Origin: Dactylis glomerata | Lineage: Eukaryota > Streptophyta > Magnoliopsida > Poales > Poaceae | DNA: 64,000 nt | NCBI GenBank assembly: GCA_007115705.1 | Contig: QXEO01000434.1 | Span: forward strand, 1,330,448-1,394,447 | Reading direction: 5' to 3' | Part shown: positions 1-11,482 of the stretch, piece by piece | Position numbering within the stretch: the stretch's first letter is position 1 | How the letters are laid out: each line of letters begins with the position of its first letter | The notes under the pieces: model-generated | The model's database searches: none | What the model was told of the DNA's origin: nothing | Seen by the model: the letters and a program-made list of their open reading frames with translations, nothing else | Made by a program: the position numbers and the translations under genes

Positions 1-720
1 TACCCAACTCAACAAGGAATGCTCGCTGCGAATGTGATACTCACCAATAGAATTTGCGTGAAGACATGAATATGAATGGATAACTTGGTACAAAGCGTCC
101 CAACAATTTTTTTATATAGATAATACCTCACTATGAGGAGGCGTGAAATATATCCAAGTGCTATGAGAAAAATTGTCTATAAAGACAATATAGTAGTGAA
201 TAGTGATGCATGCCTTTCGAACATTAGCAACAAAAGAAACAAGAAACAATGTAGTTCTAAGAGTGCCTCGACTAGCAATGTACCATTAGCAGTAAGAACA
301 TGAACAAGAGAATCGACATGTCACAGAGGTTAAAGTGGTAAGTTCATAAGTCATCTGAATAGACACTCCAATATAAAAAATCGATGAGATGTACCTGGAT
401 GAGTAGAAGGTGGTATGCGAGTGCCAGAAAACTTAGTCTCAGAACCTATCGACAAAGAATCTCAAGAAGCAAGCATGCATTGCGGTTGGACAATCTCATG
501 CATAGGTAGGGATAGAATGGAAGAGGTCAACGTTGAAACACGTGACGATAAAGAGAGGTTGCCACAACCCATGGAAGCCGCGTGTAATGCCGACTTATAG
601 TAGCCACAAGTGCATGTGAAAGTCGCGTGCAAAGAGTGACCATAATTGTTTGCGCAAGCTACGAGGAGAGTCAATATGGAGCGGCGAGTCAATAGAGAGA
701 GGCCAAAACCATGCGTGAAA
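1..720 (-). mobile_element. Degenerate Copia retrotransposon fragment (integrase end, broken)
   Basis: Read on the minus strand, about positions 100-215 translate to a Copia integrase core with the segments HYYIVFIDNFS and TWIYF followed by HSEVLSI. These match, residue by residue with changes, the corresponding part of the Copia element at about 22.2 kb (YYYVLFINNFSRYTWIYF). Upstream on the minus strand (about 260-400) a protease-to-integrase linker resembling the 21.6 kb region can be followed in shifting frames, and a weak zinc-knuckle-like stretch lies near 600-690. Stops and frameshifts are frequent. No LTR is visible, so it is an internal fragment that runs off the left edge. Confidence 0.7.
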
Positions 721-1120
721 AGTATAGAGTGACAACTAGCACATATAAAAGACGCCATACACCCATATGGGCCAAGAAATCCACTCCCACGATCTTCTGT
801 CGCCATATGAGACACATGGCCTTGAGCCATGGCCACAAAAGATCCAAGCAATTTATTTATATGATTTTCTGTGATCAGATATGGCCATATAGGCCACATG
901 CCTTTAAGGCATAGCCAGGAAAGATCCAGCAAGTGGATTGCTTGGGCACCAAACCTGGTCCAAATTTACGCCTCGATCCGGATACCGTTGCACCGCTGCA
1001 GCGGGTTTGTCAGTCCGCTCGGACGCGTGCGGACGCTTTGCGTCAACCCGCTGGAGATGCCTAAAAAAAGTTGGCATGTGGAGACAATGTGAGAAGACGG
1101 ACGACAACAACATATAACTG
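721..1120. other. Intergenic, no gene recognised
   Basis: No coding pattern is visible. The stretch 935-1070 is GC-rich and looks like worn non-autonomous DNA-transposon sequence, but no paired ends or target duplication were found. It ends at the T-run that forms the left target duplication of the MULE. Confidence 0.4.
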
Positions 1121-1128
1121 TTTTTTTA

Positions 1129-1371
1129 GGGATTTCTATTTTCGTGCCCCTGGTTCGTTAGTTGTACTCAGTTTTCCCCAGCCGCTTAACTTTTCCTCAG
1201 TTTTCCCCTCGCTCTAGTTTGAAACCCCTCGCAGATGCTCGGACGGGAGGGTTGCAGTCTGGTCAGAGGCCTTAAACCATTACCGGTGATGGCTAGGGAG
1301 CCGCGGTGGTTGTGAATGGACCGTTGCTTTTGAATTGTGTTGACTGTTGACCCAATGAGACACGTCGGACT
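1129..1371 (+). repeat. Left terminal inverted repeat of the MULE
   Basis: About 243 bp pair with 17144-17381 in inverted orientation. The pairing includes the outer gggatttctattttcgtgcc, two ctcagttttcccc motifs, and an inner block ending near gagacacgtcgga. The arms are roughly 90 percent alike by eye with a few small indels. It probably contains the mudrA promoter, since the first mudrA ATG follows within 100 bp. Confidence 0.85.
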
Positions 1372-1779
1372 GGCGGTCTGTCACTCACCCAAAGCTTTCC
1401 CTCCGCCCGAGACTGGAAGAGCTCACACACCGCCCCTCCGCCGCCACGCCGTCCTGCCCTCCTACCTTATGGCGTCGTCCGCCACCGAGCCGCCCCCGCC
1501 CCCACCACCACCCCCGGGAGGCGGAGAGGGCTCCGCCTCCACTAGATCTACCCCTATGGCGGTAGAGTTTGTACATCCGTCTAATGTACCGATTATGCCC
1601 CTCAACAGCGGAGAAGATTGGGAATCGGAGGGATCTAATGCATGGATTCCATCTAGGTAAGCATCGTCTGCCTATGTGAATTAAGAGTACGCAGTTTTTG
1701 AGCGCGAATCATTGTTGCTCAACTAACTGCGTTGCTTTTCGAATAGGATTGATCCAGCGCTGGCTTTTCGGCTAGTGGT

Positions 1780-3374
1780 TGATACGTCTCAAACGTATCT
1801 ATAATTTTTGATGCTCCATGCTTGTTTTTACACCATTTGCCTATTGTTTCGTTACACTTAGTGGCACTTTTATGCATTTTCCGGAACTAACCTATTAACG
1901 AAGTGCCACAGTGCTAGTTTCCTGTTTTCTGTTGTTTTTGTGTTTCAGAAGTGATACACAGGAAATATTCTCGGAATTGGACGAAACAAGTTCCTGAAGT
2001 CTTATTTTACCCGGAAGCTTCCAGAGATCCGAAGGAGAGTAGGAGGTGAGGGACCAGGGGCCCACACGCACAGGTGGCGCGGCCAACCCCTGGCCCGCGC
2101 CACCCCCGTGTGTGGCCGCCTGGCCCCTCCTCTGACAACGCCCCTTCGCCTATAAAGACCCCCCGACGAGAAAAACCTAAGTACCCGATCAGATTTCCAG
2201 AACACATCGCGATCCGCCGCCACCGTCGACCCGAAGATCGGGAGGGTCCAGAAGCTCTTCCCGGCGCCCTGCCGGAGAGGGGAATCGCCACCGGAGGTCT
2301 TCTTCATCGCCATGCTTGCCTCCGGAGCGATGAGTGAGTAGTCTACCTTGGACTATGGGTCCATAGCAGTAGCTAGATGGTTGTCTTCTCCACTATGTGC
2401 TTCATGTTTAGATCTCATGAGCTGCCATACATGATTGAGATCACCGTTATGTAATTCTACATGTTTGGTTTGTTGGGATCCGATGAATATTGGTGTTTAT
2501 GATTAAGTTGCTGTACTGAATTATATCTTTTGTTATCTTTATGTTGTTTATGATCTTGCATGCTCTCCGTTGTTAGTAGCTATCTTGGCCGAGTAGTTGC
2601 TAGTGACTCCAAGAGGGGGTATTTATGCTCGATAGTGGGTTCATGTCTCTATTTCACCTGGGGGAGTGACAGAAACCTCTAAGGTGGTAGATGTGCTATT
2701 GCTACTAGGGAGAAAACAACATTCATATGCTCAAGGGCATATGCTTTGTTTACATTACACACTTTGCTTAATGCAATTATCTGTTGTTCGCAACTTAATA
2801 CTTCTAGGGTGTTCGAATTGATATCCCAGGGAGTGGATTATTAGTCATAGATGCAGTTGGATGGCAGTCTATGTATTTTGTTGTAATGCCCAGAGTAAAT
2901 CTCATAGTGATCTTCTTGACATATCATGTTATCTCTATTCTATCAATTGCCCAACTGTAATTTGTTTACCCAGCATGTGTTATTTTATCTATGGAGAGAC
3001 ACCACTAGTGAACTGTGGACCCCGGTCCTATTTCCATCATATTGCTATCACCTATTTACTTTACTCGTACTGTTTACTTTACTCGCATACTATATTGTTT
3101 TCCACTCGATACACTCATAACCTTTGTTTCAAGCAAACCGGTGAGATTGACAACCTCATCGCAAGTTGGGAACAAAGTATTTGTTTGTGTGTGTGCAGGT
3201 TCCACAACACCTTCAGTCGTCATTGTCTCTCCTCTCCTGTTCGATAACCTTGGTTTCTTAAACTGAGGGAAAACTTGCTGCTACACTCATCATACCTTCC
3301 TCTTGGGGTTCCCAACGGGCTGGTTATTCACCACGCACAAGGACAGTCTGCTCCACATCTACAAGGGATCAGCA
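1780..3374 (+). repeat. 5' LTR of Gypsy copy 1
   Basis: Starts tgatacgtctcaaacg and ends ggatcagca. A TATA box (tataaag, 2151-2157) lies in the GC-rich third, where transcription should begin. Matches 8563-10157 over its full length. Short ORFs inside it are not genes. Confidence 0.93.
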
Positions 3375-3383
3375 AGCTTTTTC

Positions 3384-3401
3384 TGGCGCCGTTGCCGGGG
3401 A
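3384..3401 (+). other. Primer-binding site (tRNA-Asp type) of Gypsy copy 1
   Basis: tggcgccgttgccgggga, nine bases after the LTR end. This 18-mer is the usual Athila-type site complementary to the 3' end of plant tRNA-Asp, where minus-strand DNA synthesis is primed. Confidence 0.85.
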
Positions 3402-3567
3402 GGAGAGAAGACTTCTGCGAGGGGAGTTCTTCGCACACAGATTCTTTACTTTGTTTTATTGTTTTGCTTTACTTTATTTATTTTACCTGCATTGCTTTTT
3501 ATCAAAAACCCAAAAAAATTAGACTCCTTGGTAGTTGTTTTTACTTGTTTACTTTCGTTTTGCTGAA

Positions 3568-5630
3568 ATGGCCAATCCTGAAAACACCAAGTTGTGTGAC
3601 TTCACTAGCACGAACAATAGTGATTTTATCTGCACTCCTATTGCACCACATATTCCTGCTGCAAACTTTTATGAGATTAAGCCTGCTTTATTGAACCTTG
3701 TTATGAAAGAGCAATTCTCTGGTGCTAGTACTGAAGATGCTGCAGCTCATCTCAACAATTTTGTTGAGCTATGTGAGATGCAGAAATATAAGGATATTGA
3801 TAGTGATATTATTAAGCTCAAGTTGTTTCCTTTTTCTTTGAGAGGAAAGGCTAAAGATTGGTTGTTGTCTTTGACTAAGAATAGTATTGATTCATGGGCA
3901 AAGTGTAAGGATGCTTTTATTGGTAGATACTATCCTCCTGCTAAGATTATATCGTTGTGTAGCAATATTATGAAGTTTACTCAGTTTGATAATGAACATG
4001 TTGCTCAAGCTTGGGAAAGAATGAAATCTATGATAAAGAATTTCCCCACTCATGGACTGACTACTTGGATGATTATCCAAACTTTTTATGCAGGACTGAA
4101 TTTTTCTTCAAGGAACCTACTTGATTCAGCTGCTGGAGGCACATTTATGTCCCTTACCTTGGGCGCCGCGTCAAAGCTACTCAACAACATGATGGTAAAT
4201 TATTCTGAATGGCACACCGAGAGTGCTCCACAAGGTAAGAAGGTAAATTCTGTTGAGGAAACCTCTTCCTTGAATGATAAGATTGATACCATTATGGCTA
4301 TGCTTGCTAATGATAGGACCCATGTTGATCCTAATAATGTTCCTTTGGCCTCTCTGGTTGCTCAAGAAGAGCATGTTGATGTTAATTTCATTAGAAACAA
4401 CAATTTTAACAACAATGCTTATAGGAACAATTTTGCTAGTAACAATTATAGGCTGTATCCTTCTACCAATGGTAATGGTTATGGTAACTCTTATGGTAAT
4501 TCCTACAACAACACTAGGGCCGCGCCCTCCGAGCTTGAGGTAATGCTCAAGGACTTCATCGGTAAGCAAACTGCTTTTAACAAGTCTGTTGAGGAAAAGT
4601 TAGGCAAAATTGATATTCTTGCTTCTAAAGTTGATAGCCTTGCTCATGATGTTGAACTTCTGAAATTAAAAGTGTTGCCTAATGATGTGAAAGAGAACAA
4701 TGTTTTTGCTACCGCTAATGCTATCCAAGTTGGAATTGATGAAAATATTAGATTGTTAGCGGAATTGCATGCCAGGTGGGAAAGAGAAGATGAGATGGCT
4801 AGAGAGATGAAGGTATGTACTATTACTACCTCTAATGATGTTGCTCCTCTGGTAGCAATCCTCTTACTTTGATTGGCGTAGAGAAAACTCCCGCTCCTTG
4901 TGTTAAAAAGCCTAAAACTGCCAAAACTTTTTCTCAAAAGAGTGCTGAAATTTTTCGGAGTGTGGGAGATGATAGCTCTATTTCTTTTAATGATTTTGAT
5001 GTTGATGGCTGCAATATATCTGAAATTATTTTGTTCTTGCAAAATCTTGCTTTGACTCCCAATGCTAGTTCTTTAAATATTGCTTTTACTAAGCATATTA
5101 CCAATGCTCTCATAAAAATTAGGGATGAAAAGTTGAAGCAAAAAGCCTCTGTTCCCAAGAAGTTAGAAGATGGTTGGGAACCCATCATTGATATGCATGT
5201 TAATGGTTATGATTGCCATGCTTTATGTGATCTAGGTGCTAGTATTTCTATCATGCCTAGAAAGATTTATGACATGCTTGATTTACCACCGCTTGAAAAA
5301 TGTTATTTTGATGTTCCTATTGCTGATGTTGCTAAGAAGAAACCTTTGGGAAGGATTAATGATGTTCTTATTGTGGTTAACAATAACCTTGTTCCCGTTG
5401 ATTTTCTTGTTATGGACGTTGAATGCCATGCTTCATGTCCTATTATTTTGGGAAGACCCTTTCTTCGAACTGTAGGTGCTATCATTGATATGAGGGAAGG
5501 CACTATCAAATATCAATTCCCACTTAAGAAAGGTATGGAACACTTCCCTAGGAAAAGAAAGAAATTTCTTTTTGACTCTATTCTTAGAGCAAATTATGAT
5601 CTTGATGCTTCATCAATTGATATTACTTGA
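3568..5630 (+). pseudogene. Gag-protease polyprotein of Gypsy copy 1, frameshifted
   Basis: The first ATG (3568) gives a Gag that closely matches the intact copy at 52494-54557: a retrotransposon Gag domain in the first 230 residues or so, an Asn-rich stretch near residues 275-330, a coiled linker, then an aspartic protease with CDLGASISIMP and ILGRPFLRT. Compared with copy 2, a base is missing near 4845-4850 (copy 2 reads cctactgatagc, copy 1 cctctggtagc). Gag therefore ends at 4872 and the protease half continues in another frame from about 4869 to 5630. The element cannot make the full polyprotein unless ribosomes shift frame; copy 2 shows the unbroken state. Confidence 0.9.
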
Positions 5631-5633
5631 TTC

Positions 5634-8547
5634 GCAATTTTCTGCGCCTAGCTCAAAGGCGTTAAGGAAAAGCACTCTTGGGAGATAACCCAATGTTTTC
5701 TTTTCAGTACTTTTTCTTTTATTTGAGTCTTGGAAGTCATTACTACTGTAATGACCGCTCCTTATCTTGTTTATTTCGTTTTTGTGCCAAGAGAAGCCTC
5801 TAATTTGAGTGAGGTAAAGATTTGGGGATGTTGCTGTCCTGAAACTGTTTTCGGTGCTGCACCGTAAAAATTCGTGAAAATTCTCTGTTTATCTTTTGGA
5901 CCTGCGATTTCTTGTGCATATGCCCCAGGTTATATCCAAACTTTTCTTAGTTTAACACTTTTTGATTTGAGCAACAGAAAATCCCTCAAAAATTCGACCT
6001 TTGTCAGCTGTTCAGTTTTAACAGATTTCTGCCAGTATTTGTGTTTGCCACTTTATCGCTTTCTTTTGAGTTCTTTTGATCATGGAACTTTTGGGGAGAT
6101 TGCTACAGTAGTATATACTATATATGTGGTGGTTTTGAGTTGAAACCTGAAGCAAATAGAGGATTGATTATATGTTATGCTTACACTAATGTTGCTAATA
6201 GATTTGTGTTTAGTTTTGTATGAAGGAAGTTTTCAAGTGTAGGGATTGGAGAATGATGAGATGAGTTGAAGAATGGACAAAAGCTCAAGCTTGGGGATTC
6301 CCATGCATCACCCCAAGAAATATCCAAGAAGTACAAGCGTCAAAGCTTGGGGATGCCCCCGAGGCACCCCTTCTTCATCGGCAAAAATCAGGTCACCTTT
6401 CAAAACACTATATTTTTATTGCTTCATGCACTATGTGTTTTTCTTGGAGCGTCAGTTGTTTTAGTTTTCTTAGTTGGTTTAGTTTGTTTGTTTGCTGCAA
6501 TAAATGGTTGGACCCCAACAAATTTCCTTTGGAGAAGTTGCTTTTTTCATTTGCAAAGAACGCTCTAGTTTTCACTCTCATTAAAAATCGAGTGTTCTTC
6601 TTTTTCTGCTACTGCTTTTGGTTTTCATTTTCGCCTTGATATGCGTTCAGATCTTGTCATATCTTTTCATCAAGGTGTATTTTTGCCTCTGATCTTTATT
6701 GGTTTTCATCAAAAGAGGTGTCTTTAAAAATTTCAAATGGTGTTGGAAAAGAGAAAAAGCTTTGTGCAAAATAGTGGTACAAGAAGGAGCTTGTGTAGAC
6801 TGCGGCTTAGGCTTTTTCATGTCATGCTTGATGTCTTTTTGATAGTATGCTTAGTGGTTTTGCTGTAGCATGACTTGTCTCAAAAAACTGAGATTGCTTA
6901 ATCAGCCTTTGAAAAAATCATGCGTTGTTTTTATTGTATGGAAGCATTATTTTGGTTTTCTCCTTGATGCTTTATTTGGGTTGACTTGGCGCATGCTCAC
7001 ACATGTTAGACTCTTACAAAGTCGCCAATAGCCTTCATTATCATTTAGTTTTTGACTTTTGATGCCATTTTATGCTTCTTTTAATGTCGCTTTGTCGCTT
7101 TGCATGATTATGGCCATTACTGCTCTCTTAGTTGGTCGCTCCCAGTCTTTTGCTAGCCCTCGCCTTGTACTGAGTATGAGATCTACTCGTGCATCCAACT
7201 CCTAAAAGCCAAAGTTTTCCAAAGTGTCCACCATACATACCTACTAGCAATTTGCTATTCTAAGTAAATTTGACTTGCTTTTATTTTCTCTTCAAATTAA
7301 ACTCTTACCAGTGTTATGCGAAATTCGGTCTGTAAAGCTCTCACGAACCGGAAGGCACACTTTACTTTTTCCTGTTCTAAAAAATTTGACATTGTGGTCT
7401 CTTATGTTGAGTTGTTATGCTTGCAAGTTGTAAGTTGGAGACTAGCCCAGCCATGCAGTCATGGGCAAGCTTTCAACATTGCACTTCTTATTTGAGTTGA
7501 TATCGTGATCTTTTGTTTATGGATGCCCGCGGTGTGAAATGAATTGGGAATCTTGTAGGGATCATGGAGTTTGTATATGTGTTAGGGAAACGCCGGGCCG
7601 CCAATCTAAGCCATGCATAATTCATGGTGGAAATTTGCAGCATACCCATGGTGAATATTCGACGACGCATCTCACAATAAAAAGCTAAACAAAAGGCAAA
7701 TAAAAGAGATGTCGAGGTGTTCATTGTCTGCTTGTCCTGTCATTTTGGTGTGGGCTTGTTCCATGTCATCGGGCATGGAGGTACCCCATTGGCGGTTCTC
7801 AATGATATGCATATACTTACAATGACAAGAGCCTTGCTTGGGACTCTAAGTAAAGTAGCATGAGGTTTGGGTACTCGTATTCACGGGGCACGAGGTTTTC
7901 AACTTATGATTTGTCAAGCATATGCATCATAATTGTTCTCGCATTAACTTTAACCATTCAAGATGCTTATGATGGGGGCAATGAGAGCTCAAAGCCGGTA
8001 AGTACCATAATTTTTGAAGGTTATAAAACTTGCAATCACTGCTTCCCTCTACGAAGGGCCTTTCTCTTACTTTTATGTTGAGTCACCACCTTCTTTCTTT
8101 ATGCACCATTAAGAGAGCATAGTTGTCATTCTTAGTGTGATATGCATTGTCCCAAAGTTCATTGATTGATTCATATTGTTGGTTTCACTTGTTCTTAAAT
8201 TATTTGTATCTAGTCGCCCTCTTAAACTTGAAGGTGTCCTATGCATTTATGTTTTGCTCTCTTTGAAGGACAAGCTGAAAACCTTTTGTATGTTTTTCCT
8301 TATGATTTGAACACACGTTTGACTTTCATTGTTTCATTATCATGATCTTTTGTTTGTGTTCATTTGCATGTTTACAACATGGTTGCTAAGTTCTTATTGT
8401 CATGATTATATCTTCATGCCCATGTTTTAAGTTCTATTGATCCCAGCTCACCAATGCTTACATATATGATCAAGATTGTGTAGGTGCATGTCACCTCAAA
8501 AATTATTCTTTTGTTATCACTTACCTACTCGAGGACGAGCAGGAGTT
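5634..8547 (+). other. Long non-coding interior of Gypsy copy 1
   Basis: About 2.9 kb between the protease stop and the polypurine tract without a believable ORF. It contains two copies of aagcttgggga(t) at 6288 and 6343, each followed by C-rich partners able to form short hairpins. Positions 5634-7205 and 8033-8547 match copy 2 closely; 7205-8033 does not. Confidence 0.75.
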
Positions 8548-8562
8548 AAGCTTGGGGATGCT
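8548..8562 (+). other. Polypurine tract region of Gypsy copy 1
   Basis: aagcttggggatgct directly before the 3' LTR. The same bases precede the 3' LTR of copy 2, so this is the likely plus-strand primer site. Confidence 0.7.
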
Positions 8563-10157
8563 TGAGACGTCTCAAACGTATCTAAAATTTTTGATGCTCC
8601 ATGCTTGTTTTTACACCATTTGCCTATTGTTTCGTTACACTTAGTGGCACTTTTATGCATTTTCCGGAACTAACCTATTAACAAAGTGCCACAGTGCCAG
8701 TTTCCTGTTTTCTGCTGTTTTTGTGTTTCAGAAGTGATACACAGGAAATATTCTCAGACTTGGACAAAACAAGTTCCTGAAGTCTTATTTTACCCGGAAG
8801 CTTCCAGAGATCCGAAGGAGAGTAGGAGGTGAGGGACCAGGGGCCCACATGCACAGGTGGCGCGGCCAGCCCCTGGCCCGCGCCACCCCCGTGTGTGGCC
8901 GCCTGGCCCCTCCTCTGACAACGCCCCTTCGCCTATAAAGACCCCCCGGCGAGAAAAACCTAAGTACCCGATCAGATTTCCAGAACACATCGCGATCCGC
9001 CGCCACCGTCGACCCGAAGATCGGGAGGGTCCAGAAGCTCTTCCCGGCGCCCTGCCGGAGAGGGGAATCGCCACCGGAGGTCTTCTTTATCGCCATGCTT
9101 GCCTCCGGAGCGATGAGTGAGTAGTCTACCTTGGACTATGGGTCCATAGCAGTAGCTAGATGGTTGTCTTCTCCACTATGTGCTTCATGTTTAGATCTCA
9201 TGAGCTGCCATACATGATTGAGATCACCGTTATGTAATTCTACATGTTTGGTTTGTTGGGATCCGATGAATATTGGTGTTTATGATTAAGTTGCTGTACT
9301 GAATTATATCTTTTGTTATCTCTATGTTGTTTATGATCTTGCATGCTCTCCGTTGTTAGTAGCTATCTTGGGCGAGTAGTTGCTAGTGACTCCAAGAGGG
9401 GGTATTTATGCTCGATAGTGGGTTCATGTCTCTATTTCACCTGGGGGAGTGACAGAAACCTCTAAGGTGGTAGATGTGCTGTTGCTACTAGGGAGAAAAC
9501 AACATTCATATGCTCAAGGGCATATGCTTTGTTTACATTACACACTTTGCTTAATGCAATTATCTGTTGTTCGCAACTTAATACTTCTAGGGTGTTCGGA
9601 TTGATATCCCAGGGAGTGGATTATTAGTCATAGATGCAGTTGGATGGCGGTCTATGTATTTTGTTGTAATGCCCAGAGTAAATCTCATAGTGATCTTCTT
9701 GACATATCACGTTATCTCTATTCCATCAATTGCCCAACTGTAATTTGTTTACCTAGCATGTGTTATTTTATCTATGGAGAGACACCACTAGTGAACTGTG
9801 GACCCCGGTCCTATTTCCATCATATTGCTATCACCTGTTTACTTTACTTGTACTGTTTACTTTACTCGCATACTATATTGTTTTCCACTCGATACACTCA
9901 TAACCTTTGTTTCAAGCAAACCGGTGAGATTGACAACCTCATCGCAAGTTGGGAACAAAGTATTTGTTTATGTGTGTGCAGGTTCCACAACACCTTCAGT
10001 CGTCATTGTCTCTCCTCTCCTGTTCGATAACCTTGGTTTCTTAAACTGAGGGAAAACTTGCCGCTACACTCATCATACCTTCCTCTTGGGGTTCCCAACG
10101 GGCTGGTTATTCACCATGCACAAGGACAGTCTGCTCCACATCTACAAGGGATCAGCA
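8563..10157 (+). repeat. 3' LTR of Gypsy copy 1
   Basis: 1595 bp, the same length as the 5' LTR. It starts tgagacgtctc, so the canonical TGATACG has one change. It ends ggatcagca and is followed by the gtggt duplication and the resumed mudrA reading frame. Confidence 0.93.
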
Positions 10158-11037
10158 GTGGTTAGGCTGAATACTAGCTTTTTGCGTGATTCTGAATGCA
10201 ATGTGAGCGGATTTTACATCCCAGCGGTGGTTGCAACTACCATCTTGTTGAGGGATTTAAAAGATAACATATGCGCTCGGTACCCCTGGGGCGCTGGCGA
10301 TTCAGTTGATTTCCAATATTTCAACAGTACAGAGGGAAGATTTGTTCCACTAATTTCCGACGACGATCTGGAAATTTCTTTTTGCTTTAAATAATTCTTG
10401 CCGTGTCGGTAAAATTTGAATCCATGTGGACAGGGTCCAGGCATCATCTGGTGTTGGGGCATCATCAGATGGTCGGGCATCATGTCTCTCTAGTGTTGCT
10501 GCCTCTTCTAATCGTGTGTGCCGCCCCGCTCCTTGTAGGTCCACAGCAGCACCATCTATCCCCAGTGCTAGGGGTAGCCAGATTGTTCCTGCGGTCGATG
10601 TGGAGGACGATGGAGAGATTGAGGATCCGTCTCCTCAAGATGATGAGGATGAGTTGATGTTTCCTAAATTGGTAGATCGATGCAGTAAGCAGGCAATGGA
10701 GGATCAATACATGGAAGATATTGCACAAGGTGCCAGATTTGATGACACTGATGATGAAGAGAAGGATGAGAACAATGACAGCCTTGTTTTAGCCGATTAT
10801 GAAGATGATGACTTGCCAACAATTGAGTGGAACAAGGAGGATCCTCAGCTTGTAGAAGGCACCGTATTTCAAACGATGATGGACTGCCGTAATGCAATTA
10901 ATACATATTGCATTCTCACCAAGAATGATTATGAGGTTATTAAAAGTGAGCCAGGTAGGTTCACAGTTAAGTGCCCATACAAGAGGTGTAGGTGGAGGCT
11001 GCATGCATCCACAATGCTCAGAAGCACCGTGGTTCAG

Positions 11038-11482
11038 GTACTACGCAAACCAGTTGTGTATTTTAGATCACGGTGTAAAATTGTAAACTGTTACTGACAT
11101 CCCTTATAATTATGTTTGTTATATTCCGATCCAAATTCTATAAAGTAAAGGCCAACTTCTGACGAGCGGAGCGAGGCCCGTCGCCGGAGGCTTGGGCCGA
11201 CACCTGTGGGGGGTGCGGGGGGCGACAGCCCCCGCGGTATGGATCATTGCCACCGTCTATATATAATCCTTGTAACCCGCCGGCTAGGGTTTATTGCATC
11301 ATAAGATAGCCCATGGCGTTTGTAAACATACACCCGATATAGTGAAGTTTTGCTGGCTGGCGCCCGTGGTTTTTACCTCTCTTTGTTGGAGAGGGTTTTC
11401 CACGTTAAAATCGTGTGTCTCCGTGCTGTGATTTCTTTTTCGTTCTTCGTTATTGCCTATCGCTTTTATAACAATGTTTCAG
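11038..11482 (+). other. mudrA intron 2, containing an LTR-like block
   Basis: A GT donor directly after the Val-Val-Gln codons and an AG acceptor before Ile-Lys-Lys keep mudrA in phase. Within the intron, about 11155-11480 reads like the 3' part of a short LTR: a GC-rich block, tatataa at about 11260, cccgccggctagggttt, then ctggctggcgcccgtgg. No paired LTR or duplication was found, so this is a suggestion only. Confidence 0.5.

Larger units (their letters stand above)
1780..10157 (+). mobile_element. Athila-like Gypsy LTR retrotransposon, copy 1 (gag-protease only)
   Basis: Two 1595-bp LTRs, starting TG and ending CA, flank a 5.2-kb interior. The 5-bp target duplication gtggt is present at 1775-1779 and 10158-10162. 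The primer-binding site suits tRNA-Asp, as in Athila elements. Only Gag and aspartic protease are encoded; no reverse transcriptase, RNase H or integrase ORF is present, so it is non-autonomous. The LTRs differ at about 25 positions by eye, nearly all transitions (about 1.6 percent), which implies insertion within roughly the last million years at usual grass rates. It lies in mudrA exon 2. It resembles the Sabrina/WHAM group of Triticeae from memory, unchecked. Confidence 0.93.

Noticed and set aside
2002..2337. Overlapping ORFs in the GC-rich part of the Gypsy LTR, repeated at 8785, 50836 and 57363
   Set aside because: They recur only because the LTR recurs, change frame between copies and overlap the promoter region.
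2861..3266. ORFs of 83-132 codons in the LTR 3' part (also at 9644, 51557, 51896, 58021 and 58360)
   Set aside because: LTR sequence; frames are not conserved between the two subfamilies and no domain is seen.
3384..3401. tRNA gene
   Set aside because: It matches only the last 18 bases of a tRNA and is the retrotransposon primer site; no tRNA or rRNA gene was recognised in the window.
4177..4569. 130-codon minus-strand Ile/Val-rich ORF
   Set aside because: Antisense of the Asn-rich Gag stretch; recurs in copy 2 for the same reason.
10403..10657. 84-codon plus-strand ORF over the mudrA exon
   Set aside because: Starts at GTG in a different frame from the MuDR-domain reading; a shadow.
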